A DNA stretch of 64,000 bases from Nocardioides okcheonensis (GCF_020991065.1 NZ_CP087710.1:558001-622000); one strand, 5' to 3'; shown: positions 46,521 through 56,929, numbered from the stretch's first letter. Numbers and translations are program-made. Notes: a model not told the origin generated them from the letters alone.

Positions 46521-49500
46521 CTACAGGGGACGCCGGCCGCGCCGCCACAGCAGCAGGCCGGCGAGGAGGCAGACGAGTCCGGTGGTCATGGCCGGCACGG
46601 TCCACGCGGCGAGGCCGGTGGGGGGCAGAGGGTCGCCTCCGGTGACGTCGTCCTGGTCCGACACGTCGACGGCCGCCGTGTCGGCGTTGTTGCCGGGCGT
46701 GGGGTCGGTCGTCGCGGCCTCGACGTCGGCGGAGTTGGCGACGGTGCCGTTGGCGTCCTGAGCCACCCGGGCCCGAATCACGATGCCGACCTCGCCGCCG
46801 ACCGCCAGTGAGTCGATCCGGCAACGCAACCGCTGCTGGTCGTTGCAGGTGCCCCGGCTGGTGGTCACCGAGACCAGGGTGAGTGCGCCGGGGAGCGGAT
46901 CAGTGACCATCACCTCGGTCGCGCTGCTTGGCCCGTCGTTGCTCACCGTGATCCGATAGGTGACCGCGTCGCCGGGATCGACCGAGGTGTCGTCGGTGGT
47001 CTTGACGAGGCGGAGGTCGGCGCGGGCCCGGACCTGGTCGGTCACCGAGTCGGTGTTGTTGCCGGGCTGCGGGTCGGGCGTCTCGGTGGTGACCTCGGCG
47101 GAGTTGGACAGCGCGCCCGCGAAGCCCTCGGGCACCTTGACCCGGACCTCGATCTCGACGGTCGCACCGGGCGGCAGGTCGGCCCGCGTGCACCGCACGC
47201 GGTTGCCGGCTCCTGTCCGGCAGTCGCTGCCCTCGGGCCCTTGGACGTCGACGCCGGTGAGCGCGTCGTCGACGTCATCGGTCACCACGACCCCTCGGGC
47301 GGTCGACGGCCCGGCGTTGCTGACGCGGATCGCCCACACGACCTCGCCACCGGGGACCGGGGCGGGCGAGGTGCGTTCCTTGGTGAGCGCCAGGTCGGCC
47401 GACGGCTGGGCCGTGCCCGTCGAGGTGGCCTCGTTGTTAGCGGGCGTGCCGTCGGTCGGCGAGCTGACGACGGCTGTGTTGTCCAGCGCACCGAGATAGG
47501 CCGGCGGAACCGTCGCGCCGATGGTGATGACGACCGCGGCCGCCCCGGGGGCGAGGTCGCCGATCTCGCAGGCGACGGCGTTGCCCGCAGCGACGCCGCA
47601 GGTCGTGCCGGTCGGGCCGGTCGCCGTGACGCCCGTGAGCGCGTCCACGAGGTCGTCGGTGACCCGGACCCGGCGGGCGACGGAGGGTCCGGCGTTCGTG
47701 ACTTCGACCCGCCAGCTCACCGGCTGCCCGGGCACGATCGGGCCCGAGGTCCGCGCCTTGATGACGGCGACGTCGGCGGTCGGGCCGACGGCCTCGCTGA
47801 CGGTGCTGGTGTTGTCGGTGATGTCGGGGTCGACGGTGGTCGAGGACACGGCGCCGGTGTTGGCGAGCACGCCGAGGAAGCCCTGCGGTACGCCGGCACT
47901 CACCGTCACGATCGCGCCGGCGCCGGGCGCGAGGGTGCCGAGATCGCACGTCACGAGATTCTCGGGCGAGACCGCGCACGGACCGGCAACCGACGTCGCG
48001 GTGACGCCGGTGAGGGCCGGGTCGACCTGGTCGGTGAGGAGCACCTCGGCCGCCGGCGCCGGACCGTTGTTGACCACGCCGAGCCGCCAGGTCACCCCCT
48101 TACCGGGGACGACCGGGCTGGAAGGCGCGGGGGTGGTCCGGGTCTTGGCGATGGCGAGGTCCGCCAATGCCACCACGGGCACCTCGACGGTGTCGCTGTC
48201 GTTGCTGCGGTCGGGGTCGTCGGTGGGCGAAGAGACCGTCGCGGTGTTGGCGATCGTCGTCTCGGTGAAGCTCGACGCGAGCCGGACCCGCACCGTGACG
48301 AGCACCGGGCCGGCGGTGACGTCCCCCAGTTGACAGGCGACGGTCTGGCCCGCCACGCCGCAAGTTGTGCCACCGACGGAAGCGGAGATCACCGTGAGCG
48401 CCGGTGGCAGGGTGTCGGTGACGACGACGTCGCGCGCCACCGACGGGCCGGCGTTCTGGACCGACAGCGTGTAGTCGTAGGTCTCACCCGGAGAGACGGG
48501 GTCGGCCTCGGAGCGCTTGTCGATCCGCAGGTCGACGCTCGGCACGACTGTGCTCTCGACGTCGTCGGCGTCGTTGGACGGGTCGGTGTCACGTGTCGGG
48601 CTGGTGATCGAGGCCAGGTTGGTGAGGGTGGCGCTGGCGTACGCCGCGTCCAGCAGGGCCGTCGCCGTCACGACCACGGACTCGTCCGGACCGATGGCCC
48701 CGAGCAGGCACGACACGGCGCCCGACGAGACCGAGCAGGACCCCTGGGTGCTGGACGCCGTCGCTTCGGAGAGGGCGCCGGGCAGGTCGTCGCTGAGCTC
48801 GACGGCGGTCATCGTGGCCGGCCCGAAGTTCACCACGGTCAGCGTGTAGGTCACCTGCTGGCCAGGGACGAGCGGCTCGGGTGCCGCGGTCTTCGCCACG
48901 GCGAGGTCACCCGCCGCGTCCACCGGGCTGGTCAGGCTGGTGTCGTTGTTGCCCGGCGCCGGGTCCGGCGTCGCAGAGGAGACCTTCACGGCGTTCGTCT
49001 GGTCGGCGACGGCCGCCGGGGCGACCAGCACGCGGATCGTGATGGTCCAGGTGGCACCGGCCGCGAGGACGGGCCGGGTGCACGTGATGGTGGCCGTGCC
49101 CAGGCAGGTGCCGGCCGACGAGGTGGCGGCGACGAGGTCAACACCCGGAGGCAGTACGTCCGCCACCTCGACGTCGCGCGCGTCGGACGGTCCGTCGTTG
49201 GTCACGACGAGGGCATACACCGCCTCGACCCCCGCGACCAGCCTCGTCGGGTCGACCGACTTGGTCACCGAGAGGTCGGCGCTGGCGGCGACGGTCGTGT
49301 CGACGGAGGCGTCGTTGTTGCCCGGGGTCGGGTCGGGCGTGGAGGAGGAGACCACGGCGTCGTTGGTCAGCACCGTGCCACCGAGCACGTCGGCACCCAC
49401 CGCGACCACGACCGCCAGCTCGCGTGTGCCACCGCTGGCGAGGGTGCCGATCGCGCAGCGCACGGTCGTCGCGGAGTCGGGCTGCAGGACGCAGTCGGGG

Positions 49501-52500
49501 CTGCTGACGAACGTCGACCCTGCGGGGAGCTGGTCGGTGACCACGACGTCCCGGGCGTCCCCGGGACCGGCCGGGTTGGTCACGGTCAGGGTGTAGGTGA
49601 GCTGCTCCCCCGCCGTCCGCGTCGCGGGGGCGGACTTGCCGAGCACCAGGTCGGCCGACGTAGCCACCTGGGCAGTGGCCGTCGAGGTGTTGTCGGAGGT
49701 GGTCGGGTCAGCGGGCGTGGTCGAGGTGACCTCGGCGGTGTTGGCCAGGGCGCCGGGATCGGCGCTCGGCAGCACCCGTCCCTGGATCGTCACGACGGAC
49801 GTCGCCCCCGCCGCGAGCGCGCCGACTGGACAGGTGACCAGCTGGCCGGTCGCCCCGCACCCCACGGGGCTGACGGACAGGATCGCGATCGAGTCGGGGA
49901 CGGTGTCGGTGATCACGACGCCGCCTGCGTCGGAGGGGCCGAGGTTCTCGGCCGTCAGGGTCCATGTGAGCTCGTCGCCGACGGTCACCGCGGCCGGGCT
50001 GACCGTCTTGGTGATGCGGATGTTGGCCAGCGCGGACGTGCTGAGCGTGTTGGTGGCGGAGTTGTTGCCGTCGTCGGGGTCGGGGGTGGTGGCGTCCACG
50101 GTGGCGGTGTTCTGCACGCCGTCGGCGCCGCCCCCGGGCGGCGTGGAGGCCACCACGGTGACGCTCGCGCTGGCGCCGTCGGCGATGGTTCCGAGGGGGC
50201 AGTCGACGGTGGCCGTGCCGGTGGTGCACGTGCCCTGCGACGAGGTCGCCGACACCAGCCCGAGGGGGGTCAGCACGGTGTCGGCGACGGTAACGCCCTG
50301 CGCCGCCGACGGGCCGTTGTTCGTGACGGTGATGGTGTAGGTGACGTTGCTGCCGTTGACGACCGGGTTGGGTGTCGCGGTCTTGACGATCGACAGGTCG
50401 GCCCGCGCCGCGAGCGGGTCGGTGGTGGTGGAGCCGTTGTTGCCGGGGGTCACGTCGGTCGGCGAGTCGACGGTGGCCGTGTTGGACAGCGTGCCGGTGG
50501 CGCCCGCTGCCACGGTGGCGGTGATCGTGACGGTGGCCGTGCTGCCCGCGGGCACGACGCCTAGGTCGCAGGCGATCGCCGCGGTGCAAATGCCCTGGCT
50601 GGGCGACGCGGAGACTCCCGACAGGGTGGCGGGTGGGTCGTCGGCGATCGTCACGTCCTGGGCGTCGGACGGACCCGCGTTGCGCACGGTGATCGTGTAG
50701 GTGACGGGCAGGCCTGGGACGACGGGCGAGGTGACGGTCTGCTTCTCGACCGAGACGTCCGCCCGCGCCGGACCGGGCGTCACCGTGGCGGTGTCGTTGT
50801 TGTTGCCGAGCACGGGGTCGGGTGTGGTCGCGCTGACGGCGGCGTCGTTGGTGATCGCGCCGCCGGCGTACGCCGGGTCGAGCCTCGCCGTGACGGTCGC
50901 GGCGAGGGTGGCTCCGGGCGCCAGGGTGCCGACCGTGCAGCGGACGGTGCCGCCGTTGACCACGCAGGTGCCCGCGCTGGCGATGGCCGTCGCGGACGTG
51001 TACGCCGCCGGCAGGCTGTCCTCGACCACGACCGCGCGGGCGTCCGAGGGCCCCGTGTTGGTGACGGTCAGCGTGTAGGTGACGTCCTGGCCGGGGGCCG
51101 GTGCCGCCGGGGTGGCGCTCTTGGTGAGCTGGAGGTCGGCGCTGCGCACGACCGAGGAGGTGGCCACGGCCTGGTTGTCGGACGGGTCGGGGTCGGAGGT
51201 CGCTGCGGTGACCGCGGCGACGTTGGCCAGACCGGTGCCGGTGAAGCCGGACACCACCCGGGTCACGATCGTGAGGGTGGTGGTGCTGGGGTTGGGCAGG
51301 GTGCCGAGGGCGCAGTCGACGACGCCGCCGGCCTGGCCGCACGTGCCCCGCGTCGAGGTCGCCGAGACGAAGACGACGTCGTCGGGCAACGAGTCGGTGA
51401 CGGTCGCCGCGACGGCGGGGTTGGGACCGTCGTTGGTCACCGTCAGCGTGTACGTCAGCAGGTCGCCCGCGGCCACAGGATCGGGGCTGGCGGTCTTGGC
51501 GATGCCGACGTCGGCGAGCTCGCCCACCGGTGTGCTGACGTCCGCGGTGGTGTAGGTGAAGTCGGTGCCGAGCGTGGCCGCGCGGTAGGTGAGGTCGGCG
51601 TCGTTGACCAGAGTCGTGCCCGTGGCCGGGAGGTCCACCGTTGCCCGGAACTTGACGGTCTGCGAGGCGTTCTTCACCAGCGTGCCGCCCTGGGTCGCGG
51701 TCGCCCCGGGCCCGGCCCGCACCCGGATGGTGCGGGTGCCCGCGACGTACTCGCCCTGGTCGTCGCCCGCGGCATCGGTTTTGGTGCCCTGGTTGGCGCC
51801 TCCGGTGACGCGCAGGCTGCCGGGGACGTAGCTGACGTTGGCCGGCAGCTGGTCGCTGATCACGGCGTTGGTGGCGGTGTCGTCGCCGACGTTGCTGAAC
51901 GTGAGGGTGTACTCCAGGGTGTCGCCGACCTGTGCGGGGGTGTTGCCGGCGAGGTTGAGCACGTCCTTGGTGCCGACGATCGTGGGGGCGTAGAGGTCGA
52001 CCTGGGTCGTCAGCACCGTCGGGTAGTAGGTGTCGCCCGACGTGCCGAACCGCAGCGCGGCCGAGGTCGCGCCGTTGGGGATCGACCCCGCGGCATCGAC
52101 GACCTTCGCGTCCATCCCGAGGTTGTTGACGCTGGCGGGCGTGCGATCGGTGACCTCGGCGCCCTGGTCGGTGATCCGGCTCTGGAAGAAGTTGTCCTGC
52201 GGACTGCCCGCGTCGGAGAGCCGCAACCCGTTGACGGTGAAGAAGTCGCCGGTGAGCTGCTGGTCGCCCTCGAAGGTGACCGCGCCGATCTTGGCGTTCA
52301 CCAGTCCGGTCGGCGGCGTCAGGAACCCGGAGATCGTGGTGTCCACGACCTGATTGCCGGTCACCACGGCGTATCCGTTGAAGACCGAGAGGTCGCGCAG
52401 CGGCGCGTTCGGGTCGGCCACCGCCACCACGAGGCTCCAGCCGGCGTACCGGTCGCGGCCGGTGGCGGCCGAGATGTTGCCGGCCCAGTAGTCGCCCGAG

Positions 52501-53084
52501 CCGGCGGCTTGCACCAGAGCGGTCACGTCGCGGTAGGCCTGGAAGTCGGCGCTCGCCTGGGGCGAGGCGTTGAGGGTCTGCGGAGCCAGGCGCTGGTACG
52601 TCGCCGAGCCGGGCGTGCGCAGGCTCAGGTTCCGGCCGGCGGGGGCCGGCGCTCCCCCGCCTGCCCCCGTCGAGGTGGCGGCCGACCAGTACAGCCCGGC
52701 GAAAAGCACGGTGGCACCGACCGGCAGCGTCAGCCGCGCCCGCGACGAGTTCGTCGTGCTCGCGTCGGCGTCGGCGTCGAGGTTGACCATGAACAGGTTG
52801 TTGTTTCCCGAGCTGCCGGCGCCCGCGCCGGCCAGCGAGTTGGCGCAGTTGGCGCCGTTGGTGGCGCCGGCCGCCTGGCAGGTCATCAGCGCGTTGCCGA
52901 TGACCTGGATGCTGCCGTTGGTCTGCGCCGAGAAGACCTTCGCGAAACTGTCGATGACCGCCGCCTCCGCGGGCGCGAGCGACGCCGGGACCCCAACCAC
53001 GGCCAGCAGGACCAGCAGTGACAACGCGAGGACCCGCCGGACGACGCCGAAACGGGGGATGTCCCTCACGGCCACCACCACCAT
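46521..53084 (-). CDS. DUF11-repeat surface protein with LPPTG sorting signal
   Basis: Starting at ATG 53084 (2,187 aa; an alternative TTG at 53117 is possible), the protein has a signal peptide (ALSLLVLLAVVGVPASLAPA), then a head of about 350 residues (FAKVFSAQTNGSIQVIGNAL, YAGWSLVVAVADPNAPLRDL), then 14 DUF11 repeats of about 122 residues, each starting like ADLSIVKTATPNPV. The C-terminus is a sorting signal: LPPTG at residues 2153-2157, a hydrophobic helix and WRRGRRPL. It should be covalently anchored to peptidoglycan by a sortase; the sortase gene lies divergently next door. It is a paralogue of the protein at 1-10648, whose head is alike. Confidence 0.95.
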   Translation of the reverse strand: MVVVAVRDIPRFGVVRRVLALSLLVLLAVVGVPASLAPAEAAVIDSFAKVFSAQTNGSIQVIGNALMTCQAAGATNGANCANSLAGAGAGSSGNNNLFMVNLDADADASTTNSSRARLTLPVGATVLFAGLYWSAATSTGAGGGAPAPAGRNLSLRTPGSATYQRLAPQTLNASPQASADFQAYRDVTALVQAAGSGDYWAGNISAATGRDRYAGWSLVVAVADPNAPLRDLSVFNGYAVVTGNQVVDTTISGFLTPPTGLVNAKIGAVTFEGDQQLTGDFFTVNGLRLSDAGSPQDNFFQSRITDQGAEVTDRTPASVNNLGMDAKVVDAAGSIPNGATSAALRFGTSGDTYYPTVLTTQVDLYAPTIVGTKDVLNLAGNTPAQVGDTLEYTLTFSNVGDDTATNAVISDQLPANVSYVPGSLRVTGGANQGTKTDAAGDDQGEYVAGTRTIRVRAGPGATATQGGTLVKNASQTVKFRATVDLPATGTTLVNDADLTYRAATLGTDFTYTTADVSTPVGELADVGIAKTASPDPVAAGDLLTYTLTVTNDGPNPAVAATVTDSLPDDVVFVSATSTRGTCGQAGGVVDCALGTLPNPSTTTLTIVTRVVSGFTGTGLANVAAVTAATSDPDPSDNQAVATSSVVRSADLQLTKSATPAAPAPGQDVTYTLTVTNTGPSDARAVVVEDSLPAAYTSATAIASAGTCVVNGGTVRCTVGTLAPGATLAATVTARLDPAYAGGAITNDAAVSATTPDPVLGNNNDTATVTPGPARADVSVEKQTVTSPVVPGLPVTYTITVRNAGPSDAQDVTIADDPPATLSGVSASPSQGICTAAIACDLGVVPAGSTATVTITATVAAGATGTLSNTATVDSPTDVTPGNNGSTTTDPLAARADLSIVKTATPNPVVNGSNVTYTITVTNNGPSAAQGVTVADTVLTPLGLVSATSSQGTCTTGTATVDCPLGTIADGASASVTVVASTPPGGGADGVQNTATVDATTPDPDDGNNSATNTLSTSALANIRITKTVSPAAVTVGDELTWTLTAENLGPSDAGGVVITDTVPDSIAILSVSPVGCGATGQLVTCPVGALAAGATSVVTIQGRVLPSADPGALANTAEVTSTTPADPTTSDNTSTATAQVATSADLVLGKSAPATRTAGEQLTYTLTVTNPAGPGDARDVVVTDQLPAGSTFVSSPDCVLQPDSATTVRCAIGTLASGGTRELAVVVAVGADVLGGTVLTNDAVVSSSTPDPTPGNNDASVDTTVAASADLSVTKSVDPTRLVAGVEAVYALVVTNDGPSDARDVEVADVLPPGVDLVAATSSAGTCLGTATITCTRPVLAAGATWTITIRVLVAPAAVADQTNAVKVSSATPDPAPGNNDTSLTSPVDAAGDLAVAKTAAPEPLVPGQQVTYTLTVVNFGPATMTAVELSDDLPGALSEATASSTQGSCSVSSGAVSCLLGAIGPDESVVVTATALLDAAYASATLTNLASITSPTRDTDPSNDADDVESTVVPSVDLRIDKRSEADPVSPGETYDYTLSVQNAGPSVARDVVVTDTLPPALTVISASVGGTTCGVAGQTVACQLGDVTAGPVLVTVRVRLASSFTETTIANTATVSSPTDDPDRSNDSDTVEVPVVALADLAIAKTRTTPAPSSPVVPGKGVTWRLGVVNNGPAPAAEVLLTDQVDPALTGVTATSVAGPCAVSPENLVTCDLGTLAPGAGAIVTVSAGVPQGFLGVLANTGAVSSTTVDPDITDNTSTVSEAVGPTADVAVIKARTSGPIVPGQPVSWRVEVTNAGPSVARRVRVTDDLVDALTGVTATGPTGTTCGVAAGNAVACEIGDLAPGAAAVVITIGATVPPAYLGALDNTAVVSSPTDGTPANNEATSTGTAQPSADLALTKERTSPAPVPGGEVVWAIRVSNAGPSTARGVVVTDDVDDALTGVDVQGPEGSDCRTGAGNRVRCTRADLPPGATVEIEVRVKVPEGFAGALSNSAEVTTETPDPQPGNNTDSVTDQVRARADLRLVKTTDDTSVDPGDAVTYRITVSNDGPSSATEVMVTDPLPGALTLVSVTTSRGTCNDQQRLRCRIDSLAVGGEVGIVIRARVAQDANGTVANSADVEAATTDPTPGNNADTAAVDVSDQDDVTGGDPLPPTGLAAWTVPAMTTGLVCLLAGLLLWRRGRRPL

Positions 53085-53173
53085 CCTCGCGGACCCCGGT
53101 GACCCGCGCCCGAGCAACTGATGCGCTTACGAACGTAGAGGAGTTCGTCGACGATGTGAAGGCACGCTGTGCT

Positions 53174-53890
53174 ATGACGGGGCCCGTGGGACACCTCCGG
53201 GAACGCGGGCCGACGAGCGCTCCGGACGACGACGCCGGGCGCCGCCGCTGGTCGCGGCGCGCGGGAATGGGCCTCATCGTGGTCGGCATCGCCCTGCTCG
53301 GGTACGTCGGGTGGCAGCTGTGGGGCACCAACTACGTCTCGCAGCGTGCCCAGGACCGGATCCGTGACGCCGTCGAGGAGGGCTGGTCCTCCGGCCAGGA
53401 GCGGGTCCGCGTCGATGGCCGCGGCGGGCCGGTCAGTGCGAGCGCCGTCGTCCGGATCCCCCGGTTCGGCGACGACTTCGCCGTGCCCGTCGTCGAGGGC
53501 CTGTCCGACACCGCGCTCGCCTCCGGGCTCGCGCACGACCCTGACACGACCGGCCCTGGCGGGCCCGGCAACTACGTGCTGGCCGGCCACCGGATCACCC
53601 ACGGCCAACCGTTCCGCGACCTGCCCGACCTCGAGATCGGCGACGAGCTCGTGGTCGAGACCCGCGACGCCGTCTACACCTATGTCCTGGACACCGCCGG
53701 CGACGCGCTCGAGGTCCCTCTCGACGCGAGCTGGGTCACCGCTCCGCTGCCCGTCAACCCCGCGGGAGGCGTACAACCCGACGCCGTCGACGGCGACGCC
53801 CTCATCACTCTCGTCACCTGCGCGGAGCTCTTCCACACCGACGACCGCCTGGTCGTCTTCGGCCACCTCGCCTCGCAGCGCGCCCGGTGA
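53174..53890 (+). CDS. Sortase, class-E type
   Basis: From ATG 53174 the 238-aa protein has an N-terminal transmembrane anchor (GMGLIVVGIALLGYVGWQLW) and a sortase barrel. The catalytic residues are His139 (NYVLAGHRITHG), Cys216 (ITLVTCAEL) and Arg225 (HTDDRLVVFGH). It cleaves an LPxTG/LAxTG-type signal and links the protein to the cell wall; the obvious substrate is the adjacent LPPTG protein. The region between the two divergent starts (53085-53173) holds both promoters. It is the intact version of the pseudogene at 13153-13835. The frame is open upstream of 53174, but there it runs into the divergent gene. Confidence 0.92.
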   Translation: MTGPVGHLRERGPTSAPDDDAGRRRWSRRAGMGLIVVGIALLGYVGWQLWGTNYVSQRAQDRIRDAVEEGWSSGQERVRVDGRGGPVSASAVVRIPRFGDDFAVPVVEGLSDTALASGLAHDPDTTGPGGPGNYVLAGHRITHGQPFRDLPDLEIGDELVVETRDAVYTYVLDTAGDALEVPLDASWVTAPLPVNPAGGVQPDAVDGDALITLVTCAELFHTDDRLVVFGHLASQRAR

Positions 53891-53906
53891 CCTCGCCGGG
53901 AAGTGC

Positions 53907-54321
53907 ATGCGTGCAGTCGAGTTCATCTCTGCGTCGCCCACCAGACCCGCGCCCGAGCGTTCTACCGCCGGCTGCTCGATGCCGACCCACCTCGAACGTG
54001 CCGGGGATGACTGAGTTCGACCTCGGCGGCGCCACCTTGGGGCTTATGCCCGCTGCCGATATCGAAGCCCTGTTCGTCGGACAGGTAGACGCCACCACTG
54101 ACGTCTCTCAACGGTGCGAGCTTTACCTGCGCTGCGCCGATACCTCAGCCGCCCTAGCCCGCGCGCTCGATGCGGGCGGTCGCCTACTCGATGATCTACA
54201 GCGCCGGTCGTGGGGAGAACACGTGGGCTACGTGCTCGACCCAGACGGCCACGTCGTGGCCCTCGCCCAACCAGTCGAACGACAGACCAACAGCGCTGAA
54301 ACCGGGCTAGTGGCCAAGTAG
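53907..54321 (+). pseudogene. VOC-family protein, N-terminus frameshifted
   Basis: The second half is clean: MTEFDLGGATLGLMPAADIE, CELYLRCADTSAALARALDA, GEHVGYVLDPDGHVVALAQP, ending at 54321. The first half is split: MRAVEF from ATG 53907 in one frame and HQTRARAFYRRLLDADPPRT in another, joining before MTEFD. An intact VOC protein of about 135 aa would result from small corrections near 53935 and 54000. The translation may restart at ATG 54007, giving a half-domain that is unlikely to be active. Confidence 0.7.
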
Positions 54322-54400
54322 CCATCCGATCGCGGACGGGAGATTCCGCCGCGTCAGCCGCGGAGGAGCATCGCGACACCGCTGGCGGTTCGGCGTAGGA

Positions 54401-55195
54401 CTACCCCTGCCCGAATTGCGCGTAGAACTCGTCCACCTCGATGCCGTAGACATCGGCGAAGGCCTCGCGCCAGCCGTGGGAAGCCTGGGTGCAGAACGCC
54501 ACGAAACCCTGACCGCCGGCTCGCCGGTCCAGTTCGGCCGCAGCTCGTGCAGCGAAGAAGTAGGCCTTGTCGCCCCCCATGGACTCCTCGTAGGCCGACA
54601 GCGGCTGCAGGCGTTCGTCCGTGTCGGCGAACTCCTCTTGGTAGTCCTTCGCCTGCTCCTCGGTCACCAGGCCCGCGAGGATCAGCTCGCGCCAGCTGTA
54701 GTAGGTGGCGGTCCCCTCGGTCCACCAGGCGTACTCACGGTCTGCGGCGTCGGGGAGGCAGCCCAGCTGTCCCTGCAGCACGTGCAGGTGCTCGTGGGCC
54801 ACCGCCCCGATCGCGACCGCCGGGTCGAGATCGACGAGATAGCGCCACGAGTCGCCGCCGACGTAGAGGCAGATCGAGTCCGTGTCGGCGCTGCCCAGGG
54901 TCTGCGCTCCCGCACAGCTCAGGAACCTGGTCAGGCGCACCTCCACCGATTCGGTCACCTCGGCGCCGATCACCTCCTCCACCCCGGAGTCGGACAACTC
55001 AAGGGCGCGCCGCACCAGATCGGCGTCGTCCTGGCTCGCACCCGGCGCCCGCACGATGGTGTACACCGTGGCGGGAACGGCCTCGCTCGTGCCGGTCTTC
55101 GCCAGGACCAGCCACCCACCCCCTGTCAAGCACGCCAGGAGCACCACGACCGCCAACGCCAAACGCGCCCACCTCCGCCATCCACGTCTCGACAT
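54401..55195 (-). CDS. Membrane-anchored zinc metallopeptidase-like protein
   Basis: The 264-aa protein has an N-terminal membrane anchor (LALAVVVLLACLTGGGWLVL) and an extracellular domain with the zinc motif AVAHEHLHVLQGQ (His134, Glu135, His138 of HExxH). About 20 residues on is WWTEGTATYYSWRELI, where Glu is a plausible third ligand as in gluzincins. Two cysteines (SICLYV, LGCLPD) could pair. The family resembles putative basic secretory or DUF4157-like peptidases, but the exact assignment is uncertain. It is a second extracellular peptidase near the sortase locus. It is convergent with the VOC pseudogene. Confidence 0.7.
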   Translation of the reverse strand: MSRRGWRRWARLALAVVVLLACLTGGGWLVLAKTGTSEAVPATVYTIVRAPGASQDDADLVRRALELSDSGVEEVIGAEVTESVEVRLTRFLSCAGAQTLGSADTDSICLYVGGDSWRYLVDLDPAVAIGAVAHEHLHVLQGQLGCLPDAADREYAWWTEGTATYYSWRELILAGLVTEEQAKDYQEEFADTDERLQPLSAYEESMGGDKAYFFAARAAAELDRRAGGQGFVAFCTQASHGWREAFADVYGIEVDEFYAQFGQG

Positions 55196-55257
55196 GAGCT
55201 GCAGCCTGCCACCCGGTCGAGCCTGTCCGGAGGGTCGGTGGCGACGTTGAGGTCCAC

Positions 55258-55435
55258 TTGGGGATCGTCACGCGGAGCGTGACCAGAACGGGATCGTCAC
55301 GCGGAGCGTGACCAGAACGGGATCCTGCACCGGGTCGCTTCGCGAGCCCATCGCGCACCGGGTCGCTTCGCGAGCCCGTCCCGCACCGGGTCGTTCCGCG
55401 AGCCCGTCCCGTACCGGGTCGGGCACCGGAGACGG
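55258..55435. repeat. Cluster of REP-like palindromic repeats
   Basis: Two tandem copies of a 29-bp unit built on GTCACGCGGAGCGTGAC are followed by three or four copies of CGGGTCGCTTCGCGAGCCC with CGTCCCGCACC linkers. The same unit types occur at 45840-45972. DNA between 55436 and 55790 shows no firm gene. Confidence 0.88.
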
Positions 55436-55789
55436 CTGCAGTCTTGGGCAACCACAACGCCGTAGTCACGCTTCCTCGCACGGCTCATCCGATACACGAG
55501 TCCAGCGAACCGACGCCTTGACTGGGCGCGCGCGTGCGCGCTCGCGGGCTTCAGTACGAGCCGTGAATCCAAGACATCCGTATGGCGTACAGCATCGGTC
55601 ATCGCATGTCGCAGCGCTTTAGGTTCCATCCACAGGAGACGAACCGCACCCGAACTTGGTTGACGACCATCGGAGTTGCGGATTTCCTAGATCAGCGTGG
55701 GCTCGCGGAATACGCCGATAGGGGGATGGGCAGCGCCCCGCGAGGTGGTGGGTTTTGAGGTGGTTCTCGGTGCCCTACTCGCGGCTCTC

Positions 55790-56710
55790 GATCGCGGCGT
55801 GGTCACCAGTATCTACCGGGTCGTTGAGCAGCGCCATGGACTCGTCTGGAGGTAGCGGTGGTCGCCGGCAATCCATTCGTTGTGCATGTCGATGAGCACG
55901 GCGCCGACGAGCCCGAAGACGGCGGCGGGGCTGGAAGACCCCCACCACACGGCTGCGGCGCTTGACTTCTTTGTCACCCGCTCGAGCGGATTGATCGACT
56001 AGATCTTGCGCCAGTGGGCCTTCGGAAGCGCGGTGAACCCGAGGACCTCAGCCTTCGCGCCGTCCATCAGCGGTCCGACCTTCGGGAACAACCCGGTCAC
56101 TGGTCGCGGACCTCGTCCAATACAGCGTTGACGGCCTCGGGGTCGGGCTGAGCGAAGCTCGTGCGCAACACCGCGGAGACCATGTCGGCGTGGGACCTGG
56201 GACGTGGGCGAGCAGGTTGCGGGCGAAGCGGACCCGGCACCGCTGACGCGCGACACCTTGGAAGGACCGCCTCAACGGGGCACCAGCCCGGAGTGCTGGT
56301 CTGAGATGACCAGTCGCACACCGGCCAGGCAGCGTTGTCTGAGGCTGAGCAGGAAGGCCTGCCAGAACGTCTCGTCCTCGCTGTCACCGACGTTGAGTTC
56401 GAAGACCTCACGCGTGCCGTCCGCTGCGAACCCGGTGGCCACCACGACCGCCATCGACACCACCTGGCCACTCTTGCCGGGCTCGTTGCGGACATGGAGG
56501 TAGGTCGCGTCGAGGTAGAGGTACGGAAAGCCGGTGTGGTCCAGGGGCCGGGCCCGGAACCCGCCCACCGACTCGTCAAGGCCCTCGCAGATCCGCGAGA
56601 CCTCGGACCCGGAGATCCCCGAATCGGCGCGAGCGCGACCACCAGATCATCCACACTCCTGGTCGAGATGCCGTGGACGTAGGCCTCCACCACCTCGCGT
56701 AGAGCGCCTG
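55790..56710 (-). pseudogene. IS256-family transposase, frameshifted
   Basis: Ordered pieces in three frames are VEAYVHGISTRSVDDLVVAL, then HTGFPYLYLDATYLHVRNEP, SGQVVSMAVVVATGFAADGT, EDETFWQAFLLSLRQRCLAG, VRLVISDQHSGLV (the DDE region), then HADMVSAVLRTSFAQPDPEA, and a degraded tail toward 55790. Residues YLDATYLHV and LVISDQH carry two catalytic aspartates. It is a different IS256 subtype from the copy at 37209 and in opposite orientation. Confidence 0.8.
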
Positions 56711-56929
56711 GTCAATGCGACGGCATGGACAAGGCCATCGATGGGTCTTCAGTGCGTGACTCGGTCGTTTCACACCCAACATCCCGCCGGTGGCGGCCTA
56801 CATCACGCAGCCCCGCCGTCGCACCTCATCACTCCACGGGACTCTACTCTCGGAAGGACGGGAAGGCCCACCCAAGCACCGCGATGCCTACCGGACCGTC
56901 CAACAGCTGTTGGGCGACTGACAACCCGG

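Noticed and set aside
47241..50564. 1,107-codon plus-strand open frame opposite the second DUF11 gene
   Set aside because: Gly/Arg/Asp-rich antisense translation without domains; the minus frame has an intact DUF11 array and sorting signal.
49708..53331. 1,207-codon minus-strand open frame overlapping the second DUF11 gene
   Set aside because: Arg/His/Gly-rich frame in another phase of the same strand; it also runs through the divergent sortase start.
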